From Lachnospiraceae bacterium (lineage in GTDB: Bacteria > Bacillota > Clostridia > Lachnospirales > Lachnospiraceae): DNA of 21,773 nucleotides. Shown piece by piece: positions 7,653-15,262 of this stretch; the stretch's first letter is position 1; each line of letters starts with the position of its first letter. The notes below the pieces were generated by a model. It worked only from the letters and a program-made list of their open reading frames with translations. It made no database searches and had not been told where the DNA came from. A program made the position numbers and the translations under genes. The DNA is taken from assembly GCA_009774375.1 (NCBI GenBank), contig VSNO01000070.1:1-21773 (forward strand). The letters are read 5' to 3'.

Positions 7653-8592
7653 AGCGATCGTGATAATGATCTGACACGATCTTGATCGCTATTTCTTTTG
7701 CCAGTGAACTGGATACATCTTTGCCGTCTGTTCTGTCAAGGCGCACACAAAAATACAGGTCTCCTTCAGGGCTTTGGGCAAATCCGGTATACCATGCATC
7801 GACAACAATACCATCAACCTTTCCCATTCCGGTTTTCCCGTATATCGAAATGTCTGTTTCTTCCAGATCTGATACCAGCATGACCTGTTTCAGCTCCTTT
7901 TGGGTTTCAGCCGAATATTCCGAGTGGTCGCCAAAGATGCGTTCCATGACCGCCACCTGTTCCTGGGGAGAGATCATCAAGGAGGATTCGAGCCAGAAGC
8001 CTGTCAGGGCGCGGTTTTGATTGTTTGTATTCGATCGTCCTTCCCAATCAGATATATCACAGTTGCCGTACTGGAGCCGATCCAGTTCCTTCTGCATCAG
8101 GTCCTTTCCGATGTCGTCTACGAGCTGTCTGTAGTACCACACACAGGAGGTGCGGAATGCCTCGCTGAAATCAATATCCCGGTTCCAGTCCTCATTCCAG
8201 AATCTCTCGCCGCTCCATGGACGGGTAGAAGCCGCGGGTTCGAGAATGTTGTTTTCCAGAGCGATCACGGAGGAAATGATCTTGAACGTCGAACAGGGGG
8301 ATCTTCTGGCCGATGCGAGGTCACGGTTATACAGCGTATACTGCATGGCAGAAGCATCATATATGACCGCAGTGCCATTCACTCCATTAAAATAACCGGA
8401 CCAGTCTGTCTCGGCAGTCTGAGGTTCCGATATCAGCTCAGACTCCGTTCCGGTCTCTGTTTCCATATTTTCAGTAAACGCCTCTGTATATATCACTGTT
8501 TCTGGCACTGCTGCTCTTTCTTCTGTGCCGCTCTGTGTGGAACAGCCTGTCAAAATGAGTGCACAGATAAATATCCAAATAGCTGGTTTCAT
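7651..8592 (-). CDS. Class D (OXA-type) beta-lactamase-like lipoprotein
   Basis: A 313-residue protein with all class D hallmarks: STFK (Ser101 nucleophile, Lys104), SCV (149-151), YGN (175-177) and KTG (253-255), plus the FWLESSLMISPQEQV stretch typical of OXA enzymes. The related transpeptidase-like sensor domain of BlaR1 shares the fold, but no BlaR1 membrane/protease half is present. The N-terminus carries a lipoprotein signal ending LTGC (Cys17), so the enzyme should sit on the outer face of the membrane. A Ser/Thr/Glu-rich linker covers residues 18-65. ATG 8592 is preceded by AGGGAG, whereas an upstream in-frame TTG at 8616 lies before that site. Expected role: hydrolysis or binding of beta-lactams. 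Activity is not provable here. Confidence 0.88.
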   Translation of the reverse strand: MKPAIWIFICALILTGCSTQSGTEERAAVPETVIYTEAFTENMETETGTESELISEPQTAETDWSGYFNGVNGTAVIYDASAMQYTLYNRDLASARRSPCSTFKIISSVIALENNILEPAASTRPWSGERFWNEDWNRDIDFSEAFRTSCVWYYRQLVDDIGKDLMQKELDRLQYGNCDISDWEGRSNTNNQNRALTGFWLESSLMISPQEQVAVMERIFGDHSEYSAETQKELKQVMLVSDLEETDISIYGKTGMGKVDGIVVDAWYTGFAQSPEGDLYFCVRLDRTDGKDVSSSLAKEIAIKIVSDHYHDR

Positions 8593-8632
8593 GTCTGTAT
8601 GGATCTCCCTTTTCAATATAATTGCAACTTAA

Positions 8633-8661
8633 ATATTACATTAGTAGGATTTGCGTGTCAA
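8633..8661 (-). promoter_or_regulatory. Promoter of the beta-lactamase-like gene
   Basis: Read on the minus strand, TTGACA (complement of 8656-8661) and TAATAT (complement of 8633-8638) are separated by 17 bases. The start would lie near 8626, about 34 bases upstream of ATG 8592. No BlaI-type operator was recognised, so constitutive or otherwise controlled expression is possible. Confidence 0.7.
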
Positions 8662-8713
8662 GTGATTTTAAGATATTTTTCCCGTATTCTGCTTATACTC
8701 TACTGTCATTCGG

Positions 8714-8742
8714 TTGCTTTTGACAGGCGTGTACAGTAAAAT
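8714..8742 (+). promoter_or_regulatory. Promoter of the XRE membrane regulator
   Basis: TTGCTT at 8714-8719 and TAAAAT at 8737-8742 with a 17-base spacer. The -10 box is part of TAAAATAAG, which is repeated directly at 8749-8757, 12 bases on. A repeat overlapping the -10 and start region is a plausible operator, perhaps for autoregulation. A TTGACA at 8720-8725 is present but has no well-spaced -10 box. Confidence 0.5.
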
Positions 8743-8778
8743 AAGCTCTAAAATAAGTTCCAGAGGAGGCAGAGGGTT

Positions 8779-9525
8779 ATGTATGAGATCGACAAACAAA
8801 AATTCGGTGCGTTTATCGCGTCACTTCGCAGGGAGAAGGGACTCACGCAGAAGGAACTGGCGCGGCAGCTTTTCATCTCTGACAAAGCTGTCAGCAAGTG
8901 GGAGACGGGCGTCAGTATCCCTGATACAGCCCTGCTGATCCCGATCGCGGAGCTGTTTGGCATCACTGTGACGGAGCTTCTGATGTGTCAGCGCATGGAG
9001 CAGGAGATGGACGCCGAGCTGATGGAGAGCGTGGTAAAGACAGCGATCTCCTACCCTGCACAAAAACCAGTGAGGGTGTATCAGGTAAAAAACAAATGGG
9101 GAAAGCTTTATGTCATTTCTCTGATCGTTTCCTGCATAGAATTTCTGATCAGCCTGATGGGCGGGTACGTGACCACAGGGCTGGTGGTGATCACGGGTTT
9201 AAGCATGGCATTTGGCGGATACTATTGTTTTCTGGCGGTCATGAAGCTGCCGCCGTACTATGACGAAAACCGCATCAGTGTCTATTGTGATATGGGTTTT
9301 GAGATGAGTTTTCCCGGCCTGGCATTTAATAACAACAACTGGCAGCACATTCTGAATGCGGGACGCATCTGGGCGATCCTTTCCATGACAGTCTATCCGG
9401 TGGTCAATGCACTGTTGGTGATCTTTTTACAGGAGATGTGGTTTCTGGAGCTGATCCTTGTGCTGCCGGCTGCGCTGGGCGGCATGTTTATTCCGGTCTA
9501 TGTCGTGGGGAAGAAGTATGAGTGA
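8779..9525 (+). CDS. XRE-family regulator with membrane-embedded C-terminal half
   Basis: A 248-residue protein. Residues 6-65 form an HTH_3/XRE DNA-binding domain (TQKELARQLFISDKAVSKWE, then GVSIPD). After a charged linker to about residue 105, three or four hydrophobic segments follow (about 110-130, 134-155, 193-217 and 220-243), so the C-terminal half is in the membrane. Such proteins can couple a membrane or cell-envelope signal to transcription. The start has a very strong GAGGAGG at 8763-8769. It reads toward the peptide-export locus, with a separate promoter candidate between them, and is divergent from the beta-lactamase-like gene. A role as local regulator is inferred from position only. 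Confidence 0.85.
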   Translation: MYEIDKQKFGAFIASLRREKGLTQKELARQLFISDKAVSKWETGVSIPDTALLIPIAELFGITVTELLMCQRMEQEMDAELMESVVKTAISYPAQKPVRVYQVKNKWGKLYVISLIVSCIEFLISLMGGYVTTGLVVITGLSMAFGGYYCFLAVMKLPPYYDENRISVYCDMGFEMSFPGLAFNNNNWQHILNAGRIWAILSMTVYPVVNALLVIFLQEMWFLELILVLPAALGGMFIPVYVVGKKYE

Positions 9526-9611
9526 CGGCGATCCGGTAAGAGACTTCAATATGCAAATGATACTAAAAAAAATGCGAAGTGTTCCCGGACAGAAAAAACA
9601 GGCATGTTATA

Positions 9612-9620
9612 TGGTATGAT
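9612..9620 (+). promoter_or_regulatory. Extended -10 promoter candidate for the peptide-export operon
   Basis: TGGTATGAT at 9612-9620 reads as an extended -10 box (TG-N-TATGAT), about 55 bases before the start of the HlyD-like gene. No good -35 box is visible 17 bases upstream, which fits an activator-dependent or extended -10 promoter. The surrounding 9526-9681 gap is AT-rich and holds no gene. Confidence 0.4.
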
Positions 9621-9681
9621 ATTTATCAGATAGAGTTGTCAAATCTTTCACTTTGCAAAAGGCAGCTCAGAAAGGATAAAG

Positions 9682-10155
9682 ATGGGAAAAAAGATTTTCA
9701 GGGAGAAGAGCATGGAACGGGTGTCTTCCCCCGAGCAGTTAGACGATTATATCAGAGTCACAAGCACAGGCATGTGGATGGTGATGGGGGCAGTGGTTCT
9801 TTTGCTGGCAGGTGTGTGTGTCTGGGGGATTTTCGGTCGGCTGGACACGGTGATAAAAGCCCCCGCTGTGGTAAAGGACGGAACTATTTTCTGCTATATA
9901 AGGGAAGCCGACAGGGAGCAGATCGCCGCCGGAATGGAGGTGGAGATAAAGGGAAAAGGGTATCCCATTTTATCGGTTTCCGATGAGCCCATGGAGGCTT
10001 CCGGTCTGCTTACGCCTTACGCCATGCATATAGGCGGTTTTGCAGAGGGGGAATGGGTTTATGCGGCTGTGGCTGATACGGGACTTGCGGACGGCGTTTA
10101 TGAGACAGAAGTGGTTGTGGAACGCATTGCGCCGGCCTCTTTTCTATTCAACTGA
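9682..10155 (+). CDS. Shortened NHLM-type HlyD-like secretion adaptor
   Basis: A 157-residue protein. The N-terminus (MGKKIFREKSMERVSSPEQLDD) and following TM segment (about residues 31-52, ending WGIFGRLDTVIKAPAVV) match the start of the NHLM bacteriocin-system HlyD-like protein, and the C-terminal end (VVVERIAPASFLFN) resembles the end of the same family. The usual protein is around 400 residues, with a lipoyl domain and long coiled-coil hairpin; here that middle is missing and only a short beta-rich segment (65-135) remains. The frame is open without stops, so it looks like a natural mini-adaptor, not a frameshift product. The start at 9682 has AGAAAGGA at 9670-9676. It leads the export genes and probably partners the two ABC proteins in the cell membrane. 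Confidence 0.75.
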   Translation: MGKKIFREKSMERVSSPEQLDDYIRVTSTGMWMVMGAVVLLLAGVCVWGIFGRLDTVIKAPAVVKDGTIFCYIREADREQIAAGMEVEIKGKGYPILSVSDEPMEASGLLTPYAMHIGGFAEGEWVYAAVADTGLADGVYETEVVVERIAPASFLFN

Positions 10156-10211
10156 TCAAATCAACTGATCAAATGATTTTTATGCCCCTGAGTGCATGAA
10201 CACAGGGGCAT
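10151..10211 (+). promoter_or_regulatory. Direct repeat and 9-bp hairpin between adaptor and exporter genes
   Basis: ACTGATCAAAT occurs twice in tandem just after the adaptor stop codon (from 10151 and 10164). Then ATGCCCCTG at 10182-10190 pairs perfectly with CAGGGGCAT at 10203-10211 around a 12-base loop. No T-run follows, so this is more likely an RNA processing or stability element, or a translation-affecting hairpin, than a terminator. Confidence 0.45.
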
Positions 10212-10231
10212 GCATACAGGGGAGAAGGCAG

Positions 10232-12430
10232 ATGATTTTACATAAAAATGCACAGAAATGTCCGGTGAGCAGAGGGTATGCAAAGGTGCCGGTGATCATG
10301 CAGATGGAAGCTTTGGAGTGCGGCGCGGCGTCCCTTGCCATGATACTGGCGTATTATGGCAAATGGATCCCTTTAGAGCAGGTAAGGGCGGACTGCGGGG
10401 TGTCGAGAGACGGTTCCAATGCCAAAAATCTGTTGCTGGCGGCCCGCAGCTATGGACTGACGGCAAAAGGGTTTCGGTTTGAGCCGGACGCTTTAAGGCG
10501 GAGTGGGATGTTTCCCTGTATTATCCACTGGAATTTTAATCATTTTGTGGTACTGAACGGCTTTAAAGGGAATAAGGCCTGTTTAAATGATCCTGCAAGA
10601 GGGAATTATACGGTTTCCATGGAAACTTTCGACAAGTCCTTTACGGGGGTATGTCTGTTGTTTGAGCCGGGGGAGGAATTTATTCCAAGCGGCAGGCCCA
10701 AAAGTGTTGCGGGATTTGTGAAAAAGCGGATGGCAGGGACAGGGGAGGCGGTGGCCTGTGTGATCCTTGCAACCGCTATCAGTTCCCTTCTTGGGATTGT
10801 GGCTTCGGTTTTTCCAAGGATTTTTATGGACAGGCTGCTGACGGGGAAGAATCCTGACTGGCTTCTGCCTTTTGTGGGCATATTTATGGGCTACGCGGCA
10901 GTGCGGCTTTTGGTTTCTTTTCTGTTAACGGTTTATTCCCTGAAAATATACGGCAGATTTGCAGTTACAGGTTCCTCTTCCTACCTGTGGAAAGTACTTC
11001 ACCTGCCCATGGAATTTTTTTCCCAGCGTATGGCGGGGGATATCCAGCAGCGGCAGAGGATGAACGCCTCGGCATCCGGCAGTCTTGTGAACCTGTTTGC
11101 CCCTCTTTTGATCGATGCCGCAATGATGGTGTTTTATCTGGCAGTCATGCTGCGCTACAGCCCATTGCTTACCTTTGTGGGCGTGCTGTCCATCCTGTGC
11201 AATCTTGGGCTGTCGCAGTTGATATCCAGAAAACGCATCAACATTACAAGGGTACAGATGCGGGATAACGGTAAGCTGTCAGGTGCAACGGTATCCGGTA
11301 TTGAAATGATAGAGACGATCAAAGCCAACGGCGCGGAAAACGGCTATTTTGAAAAGTGGGCAGGGTACCAGGCAAGCGTCAATACCCAGCAGGTAAAGTA
11401 TGCCAGACTGAACCAGTATCTGGGACTTCTTCCCTCCCTTGTATCTTCCCTTACAGGGGTGGCAGTGCTGATGCTGGGGGTATATCTGACCATGCAGGGA
11501 AGTTTTACAGTGGGCATGATCATGGCATTTCAGGGGTTTCTTTCTTCCTTTATGTCTCCGACCGCAAAATTAATTGCGGCTGGTCAGAGTATTCAGGAGA
11601 TGCGTACCCAGATGGAGCGGATCGAAGATGTGATGGAGTATCCTTCCGATGTCTGCTGTGGGCACAGGGAGTATGTGCAGGCAAAGGAAGGGGCTGGGGA
11701 ATACAGGAAGCTCTCCGGCAGTGTGGAGATGAAAAAGGTTACGTTCGGTTATTCCAGGCTTTCGGAACCGCTGATAGAAGATTTTAACCTGACTTTAAAA
11801 CCGGGAAGCCGTGTGGCTCTTGTGGGAGCCTCCGGCTGCGGAAAATCCACCATTTCCAAACTGCTTTCGGGTCTGTATCAGCCATGGAAAGGGGAAATCC
11901 TTTTTGACGGGAAGCCTGTGAGCGAGATTGACAGAAATGTGTTTACGGGCTCGCTGGCAGTGGTTGACCAGGATATTATTCTGTTTGAAGATACCATAGC
12001 CGGCAATATCAGAATGTGGGACAAATCCATTGAGGATTTCGAGGTCATCATGGCAGCCCGGGACGCAAGGCTTCATGAGGACATTATGCAGAGAGAGGGC
12101 GGTTATTCCTACCGCATCAGTCAGGATGGCAGGGATTTTTCCGGGGGACAGCGCCAGAGAATGGAAATTGCCAGAGTGCTTGCCCAGGATCCGACCATTA
12201 TTATTATGGATGAAGCCACCTCGGCGCTGGACGCAAGGACAGAGTATGAGGTAGTCAGATCCATTAAGGACAGGGGGATCACCTGTATCGTGGTTGCCCA
12301 CCGTCTGTCCACCATCCGGGACTGCGACGAGATCATCGTAATGGATCACGGAAAAGTGGTGGAACGGGGAACCCATGAGGAACTGTATGCAAAGGGCGGC
12401 GCTTATACCGAACTGGTTTCCAATGACTGA
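10232..12430 (+). CDS. NHLM-type peptide exporter with C39 leader peptidase (ABC1)
   Basis: A 732-residue peptidase-containing ABC exporter. Residues 15-150 are a C39 cysteine peptidase that cuts leader peptides after Gly-Gly, with Cys30 (ALECGAAS), His104 (NFNHFVVLNGF) and Asp120 (LNDPARG). A transmembrane domain follows (about 170-450), then the nucleotide-binding domain: Walker A GASGCGKST from Gly532, signature SGGQ at 637-640, Walker B ending Asp660-Glu661, and an H-loop (VVAHRLST). All ATPase residues are intact. It should process and export the double-glycine precursors encoded downstream. An in-frame ATG at 10196 lies inside the upstream hairpin; ATG 10232 is chosen for its GGGGAG at 10219-10224. 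It pairs with the ABC2 gene. Confidence 0.93.
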   Translation: MILHKNAQKCPVSRGYAKVPVIMQMEALECGAASLAMILAYYGKWIPLEQVRADCGVSRDGSNAKNLLLAARSYGLTAKGFRFEPDALRRSGMFPCIIHWNFNHFVVLNGFKGNKACLNDPARGNYTVSMETFDKSFTGVCLLFEPGEEFIPSGRPKSVAGFVKKRMAGTGEAVACVILATAISSLLGIVASVFPRIFMDRLLTGKNPDWLLPFVGIFMGYAAVRLLVSFLLTVYSLKIYGRFAVTGSSSYLWKVLHLPMEFFSQRMAGDIQQRQRMNASASGSLVNLFAPLLIDAAMMVFYLAVMLRYSPLLTFVGVLSILCNLGLSQLISRKRINITRVQMRDNGKLSGATVSGIEMIETIKANGAENGYFEKWAGYQASVNTQQVKYARLNQYLGLLPSLVSSLTGVAVLMLGVYLTMQGSFTVGMIMAFQGFLSSFMSPTAKLIAAGQSIQEMRTQMERIEDVMEYPSDVCCGHREYVQAKEGAGEYRKLSGSVEMKKVTFGYSRLSEPLIEDFNLTLKPGSRVALVGASGCGKSTISKLLSGLYQPWKGEILFDGKPVSEIDRNVFTGSLAVVDQDIILFEDTIAGNIRMWDKSIEDFEVIMAARDARLHEDIMQREGGYSYRISQDGRDFSGGQRQRMEIARVLAQDPTIIIMDEATSALDARTEYEVVRSIKDRGITCIVVAHRLSTIRDCDEIIVMDHGKVVERGTHEELYAKGGAYTELVSND

Positions 12431-12486
12431 AAACTGATAAAAACTGATATAAAAAAGCGATTTGACATGCGCTCACACAGGAGAAG

Positions 12487-14688
12487 ATGGATATGGGATG
12501 GTTTGACGAACAGATCCGGCAGCGGATGTACAGCGATGACGAGATGCTGGAGGACTCCCTGGTGGGCATAGCGGGGGCTGTGCTGGGAACACGGATTCTG
12601 ACCGCCATGAAGGACGACAGGATACGGACAAAAAACGCCATAGATGAAATACTGAAATTTTATCATGTGAAGACTTCGGAGATACCGGAGGATGTAAAGG
12701 ACATCAATGACCAGTTGGAATATCTGCTGCGCCCCTGCGGCATTATGCGGCGCAGGGTGAAACTGGAGGGGGAGTGGTACCGGGATGCCTTTGGGGCAAT
12801 GCTGGGAACCAGGAAAGAGGATGGCAGGGTGATCGCCCTGATCCCGGACAGGACAGGCGGCTACCGCTATCTGGATGAGACCTCCGGCAGGCGGGTAAAG
12901 CTTGACAGGAATACAAAGAGAGAGATAGAGGAAGAGGCGCTGTGCTTTTATAAGCCGCTTCCTGTGAAGCCCATAGGGATACCGGAGCTGATGGGCTATA
13001 TCGCCGGAACATTGTCGGTCTTTGACGTGGGGATGTTTCTGGCGGCGGCGCTGGGGATTACGTTGCTGGGAATGGTTTCACCGAAGCTGAACCATATCAT
13101 CTTTTCCCGGGTGACAGCAAGCGGCAATATGCGCCTGTTTCTATCCATCACCTTTTTTCTGGTATGCTTAAGGGTCAGCGCCCTGCTGGCGGAGGTGGTC
13201 AGGTCTATGCTGATGCAGCGCATCGGGACCAAGATGGGGATTCAGGTGCAGGCGGCAGTGATGATGCGCATTTTGTCCCTTCCCACGGATTTTTTTCGGA
13301 AGTACAGCCCGGGAGAACTGGCAGGCAGGGCGGGGAACATCCATACCCTTTGTTCCATGCTGGTATCTCTGGTATTTTCTACAGGCCTTACGGCGGTATT
13401 CTCCCTGGTATACATTACCCAGATTTTTACCTATGCCCCGGCGCTGGTGGTTCCGGCTTTGGTGATCATACTGGTGACGGCGGTGTTTTCGGTGGTTTCT
13501 GCGCTGATGCAGATACGGGTCAGCGAAAGGCAGATGGAAATTGACGGGAAGGAAAGCGGTATGACCTATTCCCTGATCAGCGGCATCCAGAAAATCAAGC
13601 TTTCCGGCGCGGAGAAGCGCGCATTTGCCCGGTGGGGCAGGATTTACGCAGAAGGGGCAAGGCTTGCCTACAGTCCGCCGGTGTTCTTAAAGATAAACAG
13701 CGTACTGTTGACGGCGATTTCTTTATGTGGAACGGTCATCATGTATTATACTGCGGTAAAAAGCGGGATTTCCGTGGCGGATTATTATGCTTTCAGTACC
13801 GCTTATGGGATGGTTTCCGGCGCCTTTTCTTCTCTGGCAGGGATCGTGCTGTCTGTGGCACAGCTTCGTCCCATCCTTAAGATGGCGAAACCCATTCTGG
13901 AAACGGCGCCGGAGGTGGCGGAGGGCAAGCAGATGGTGACGCGCCTTTCGGGCGGCATAGAGTTTAGCAATGTATCCTTCCGTTATCAGGAGAGCATGCC
14001 ACTTGTGGTGGATGACCTTTCCCTGAAAATAAGGCCGGGTCAGTATGTGGCATTGGTTGGGGCCAGTGGGTGTGGGAAGTCTACCCTGCTCAGGCTTCTG
14101 CTTGGGTTTGAGACGCCTGGGAAGGGCGCCATTTACTATGACGGCAGGGACATTGCCGGTATGGATCTAAAGTCCCTGCGGAGCAGGATCGGTGTGGTGA
14201 TGCAGGGCGGCAGGCTGTTTTCAGGGGATATTTTTTCCAATATCACGATCTGCGCTCCTCATCTTACCATGGAGGAAGCCTGGGAAGCGGCGGAGCTTGC
14301 CGGTATTGCGGAGGATATCCGGCGTATGCCTATGGGAATGCATACCGTGATCTCCGAAGGGCAGGGTGGGATCTCAGGGGGGCAGAGACAGCGTTTGCTG
14401 ATCGCAAGGGCCATAGCGCCCAGACCAAAGATCCTCCTGCTGGACGAAGCCACCAGCGCCCTGGACAATCTGACCCAGAAAAAGGTGTCACAGTCTCTGG
14501 ACGGACTTCATTGCACACGCATTGTGATCGCCCACAGACTGTCCACGATCCGCCAGTGTGACCGGATCATTGTGCTGGAGAAAGGGAAGATCATAGAGGA
14601 TGGTAATTATGAGGAACTCATGGAAAAGAACGGATACTTTGCGGGATTGATCGCAAGGCAGAGACTGGATGGCAAGGCCCTTCCATGA
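12487..14688 (+). CDS. NHLM-type exporter permease/ATPase (ABC2)
   Basis: A 733-residue ABC half-transporter. A soluble N-terminal region of about 150 residues, with no C39 catalytic residues, is typical of the second NHLM transporter. Six hydrophobic segments (about 175-450) form the membrane domain. The nucleotide-binding domain has Walker A GASGCGKST (525-533), signature SGGQRQR (630-636), Walker B LLLDEA (650-655) and AHRLST. It probably forms a heteromeric exporter with the C39-containing protein. Two starts are possible: ATG 12487, only 3 bases from GGAG at 12480-12483, or ATG 12493 (MGWFDEQ), which has a better 9-base spacer. The gene lies 56 bases after ABC1 and just before the precursor genes. 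Confidence 0.9.
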   Translation: MDMGWFDEQIRQRMYSDDEMLEDSLVGIAGAVLGTRILTAMKDDRIRTKNAIDEILKFYHVKTSEIPEDVKDINDQLEYLLRPCGIMRRRVKLEGEWYRDAFGAMLGTRKEDGRVIALIPDRTGGYRYLDETSGRRVKLDRNTKREIEEEALCFYKPLPVKPIGIPELMGYIAGTLSVFDVGMFLAAALGITLLGMVSPKLNHIIFSRVTASGNMRLFLSITFFLVCLRVSALLAEVVRSMLMQRIGTKMGIQVQAAVMMRILSLPTDFFRKYSPGELAGRAGNIHTLCSMLVSLVFSTGLTAVFSLVYITQIFTYAPALVVPALVIILVTAVFSVVSALMQIRVSERQMEIDGKESGMTYSLISGIQKIKLSGAEKRAFARWGRIYAEGARLAYSPPVFLKINSVLLTAISLCGTVIMYYTAVKSGISVADYYAFSTAYGMVSGAFSSLAGIVLSVAQLRPILKMAKPILETAPEVAEGKQMVTRLSGGIEFSNVSFRYQESMPLVVDDLSLKIRPGQYVALVGASGCGKSTLLRLLLGFETPGKGAIYYDGRDIAGMDLKSLRSRIGVVMQGGRLFSGDIFSNITICAPHLTMEEAWEAAELAGIAEDIRRMPMGMHTVISEGQGGISGGQRQRLLIARAIAPRPKILLLDEATSALDNLTQKKVSQSLDGLHCTRIVIAHRLSTIRQCDRIIVLEKGKIIEDGNYEELMEKNGYFAGLIARQRLDGKALP

Positions 14689-14741
14689 ACTTCTTTGTAT
14701 CAATAGATAGAAACAAAGACAGAAACAAAAAACAGATGTGA

Positions 14742-14763
14742 TGTGTCCGAAGGGACGGACACA
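14742..14763 (+). promoter_or_regulatory. Hairpin before the RBS of precursor 1
   Basis: TGTGTCCG (14742-14749) and CGGACACA (14756-14763) form a perfect 8-bp stem with loop AAGGGA, ending 5 bases before GGAGG at 14769-14773. The same element, with one change that keeps pairing, stands before the second precursor, which argues for function in RNA (stability, processing or translation). Confidence 0.65.
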
Positions 14764-14778
14764 GGAATGGAGGAAAAA

Positions 14779-15144
14779 ATGAAGAAAAAAGCAGTAGAGA
14801 AAGTGGAAATGAAGGAAAGTTTGCTGAAAGGAGAAGCGTTGGCATTAAATGATGCAGAGCTGGAATGTGCAGCAGGCGGAGGGGGTATGACGTTTGAAGA
14901 ACGGTTCGCCGAAAGTCTGCTGAATCCAAAAACGCCTGGGCTTTCTATAGAGGACAGGATAGATACCAGGAGGAGGCGCGGTGATGAGATAAAAACCCAG
15001 CCGCAGTCCCCAGAATGGAAGCCAATCCAGCCCCCTGCTGGTTTTGATGATATAGATAGGGAGGAATCGATGAACGAATTGAAAAGACTTCTTAATTCAT
15101 TGGACCAGGAAGCAAGCAGGTCTGGAAGCCCTTTTGACTTTTAG
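14779..15144 (+). CDS. Double-glycine leader peptide precursor 1
   Basis: A 121-residue precursor. The 34-residue leader begins MKKKAVEKVEMKES and ends LNDAELECAAGG, a classic Leu/Glu-rich leader with a Gly-Gly cut site for a C39 peptidase. Processing would release an 87-residue peptide that is hydrophilic, slightly acidic, without Cys, and has an Arg4 run (residues 63-66 of the precursor, in IDTRRRRGDE) and a Pro-rich centre (PQSPEW...PIQPPAGF). The second half (SMNELKRLLNSLDQ) looks helical. Start: GGAGG at 14769-14773 is 5 bases from ATG 14779; a GTG at 14743 lies in the hairpin and is rejected. I recognise no known bacteriocin class. The role as secreted substrate of the adjacent exporter is inferred from leader and position. 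Confidence 0.82.
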   Translation: MKKKAVEKVEMKESLLKGEALALNDAELECAAGGGGMTFEERFAESLLNPKTPGLSIEDRIDTRRRRGDEIKTQPQSPEWKPIQPPAGFDDIDREESMNELKRLLNSLDQEASRSGSPFDF

Positions 15145-15221
15145 CGCTTTTGGAAAAAACCTCATTTGGAGGCATTGGCGGAAGAGGACGTATAAATAAA
15201 CAGAAAAATATGAAGTCGTGA

Positions 15222-15243
15222 TGTGTCCGAAAGGACGGGCACA
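15222..15243 (+). promoter_or_regulatory. Hairpin before the RBS of precursor 2
   Basis: TGTGTCCG (15222-15229) pairs with CGGGCACA (15236-15243) around AAAGGA, including one G-U pair where the first copy has A-U. It ends 10 bases before GGAGG at 15254-15258. It is a duplicate of the element before precursor 1. Confidence 0.65.
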
Positions 15244-15262
15244 AAACAGGAATGGAGGAAAA

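Noticed and set aside
7900..8739. 279-codon open frame on the + strand
   Set aside because: It lies antisense to the beta-lactamase-like gene, which has all family motifs, a lipobox, a promoter and an RBS. The + frame shows no recognisable domain.
9579..9986. 135-codon open frame overlapping the HlyD-like gene
   Set aside because: It is out of frame with the adaptor, has a Gly/Arg-rich shadow composition and no RBS at its start.
14743..14778. GTG start giving a 12-residue longer precursor 1, and a similar GTG at 15218 for precursor 2
   Set aside because: The extensions run through the conserved hairpin, differ from one another, and have no RBS, while both internal ATGs have GGAGG at the right distance.
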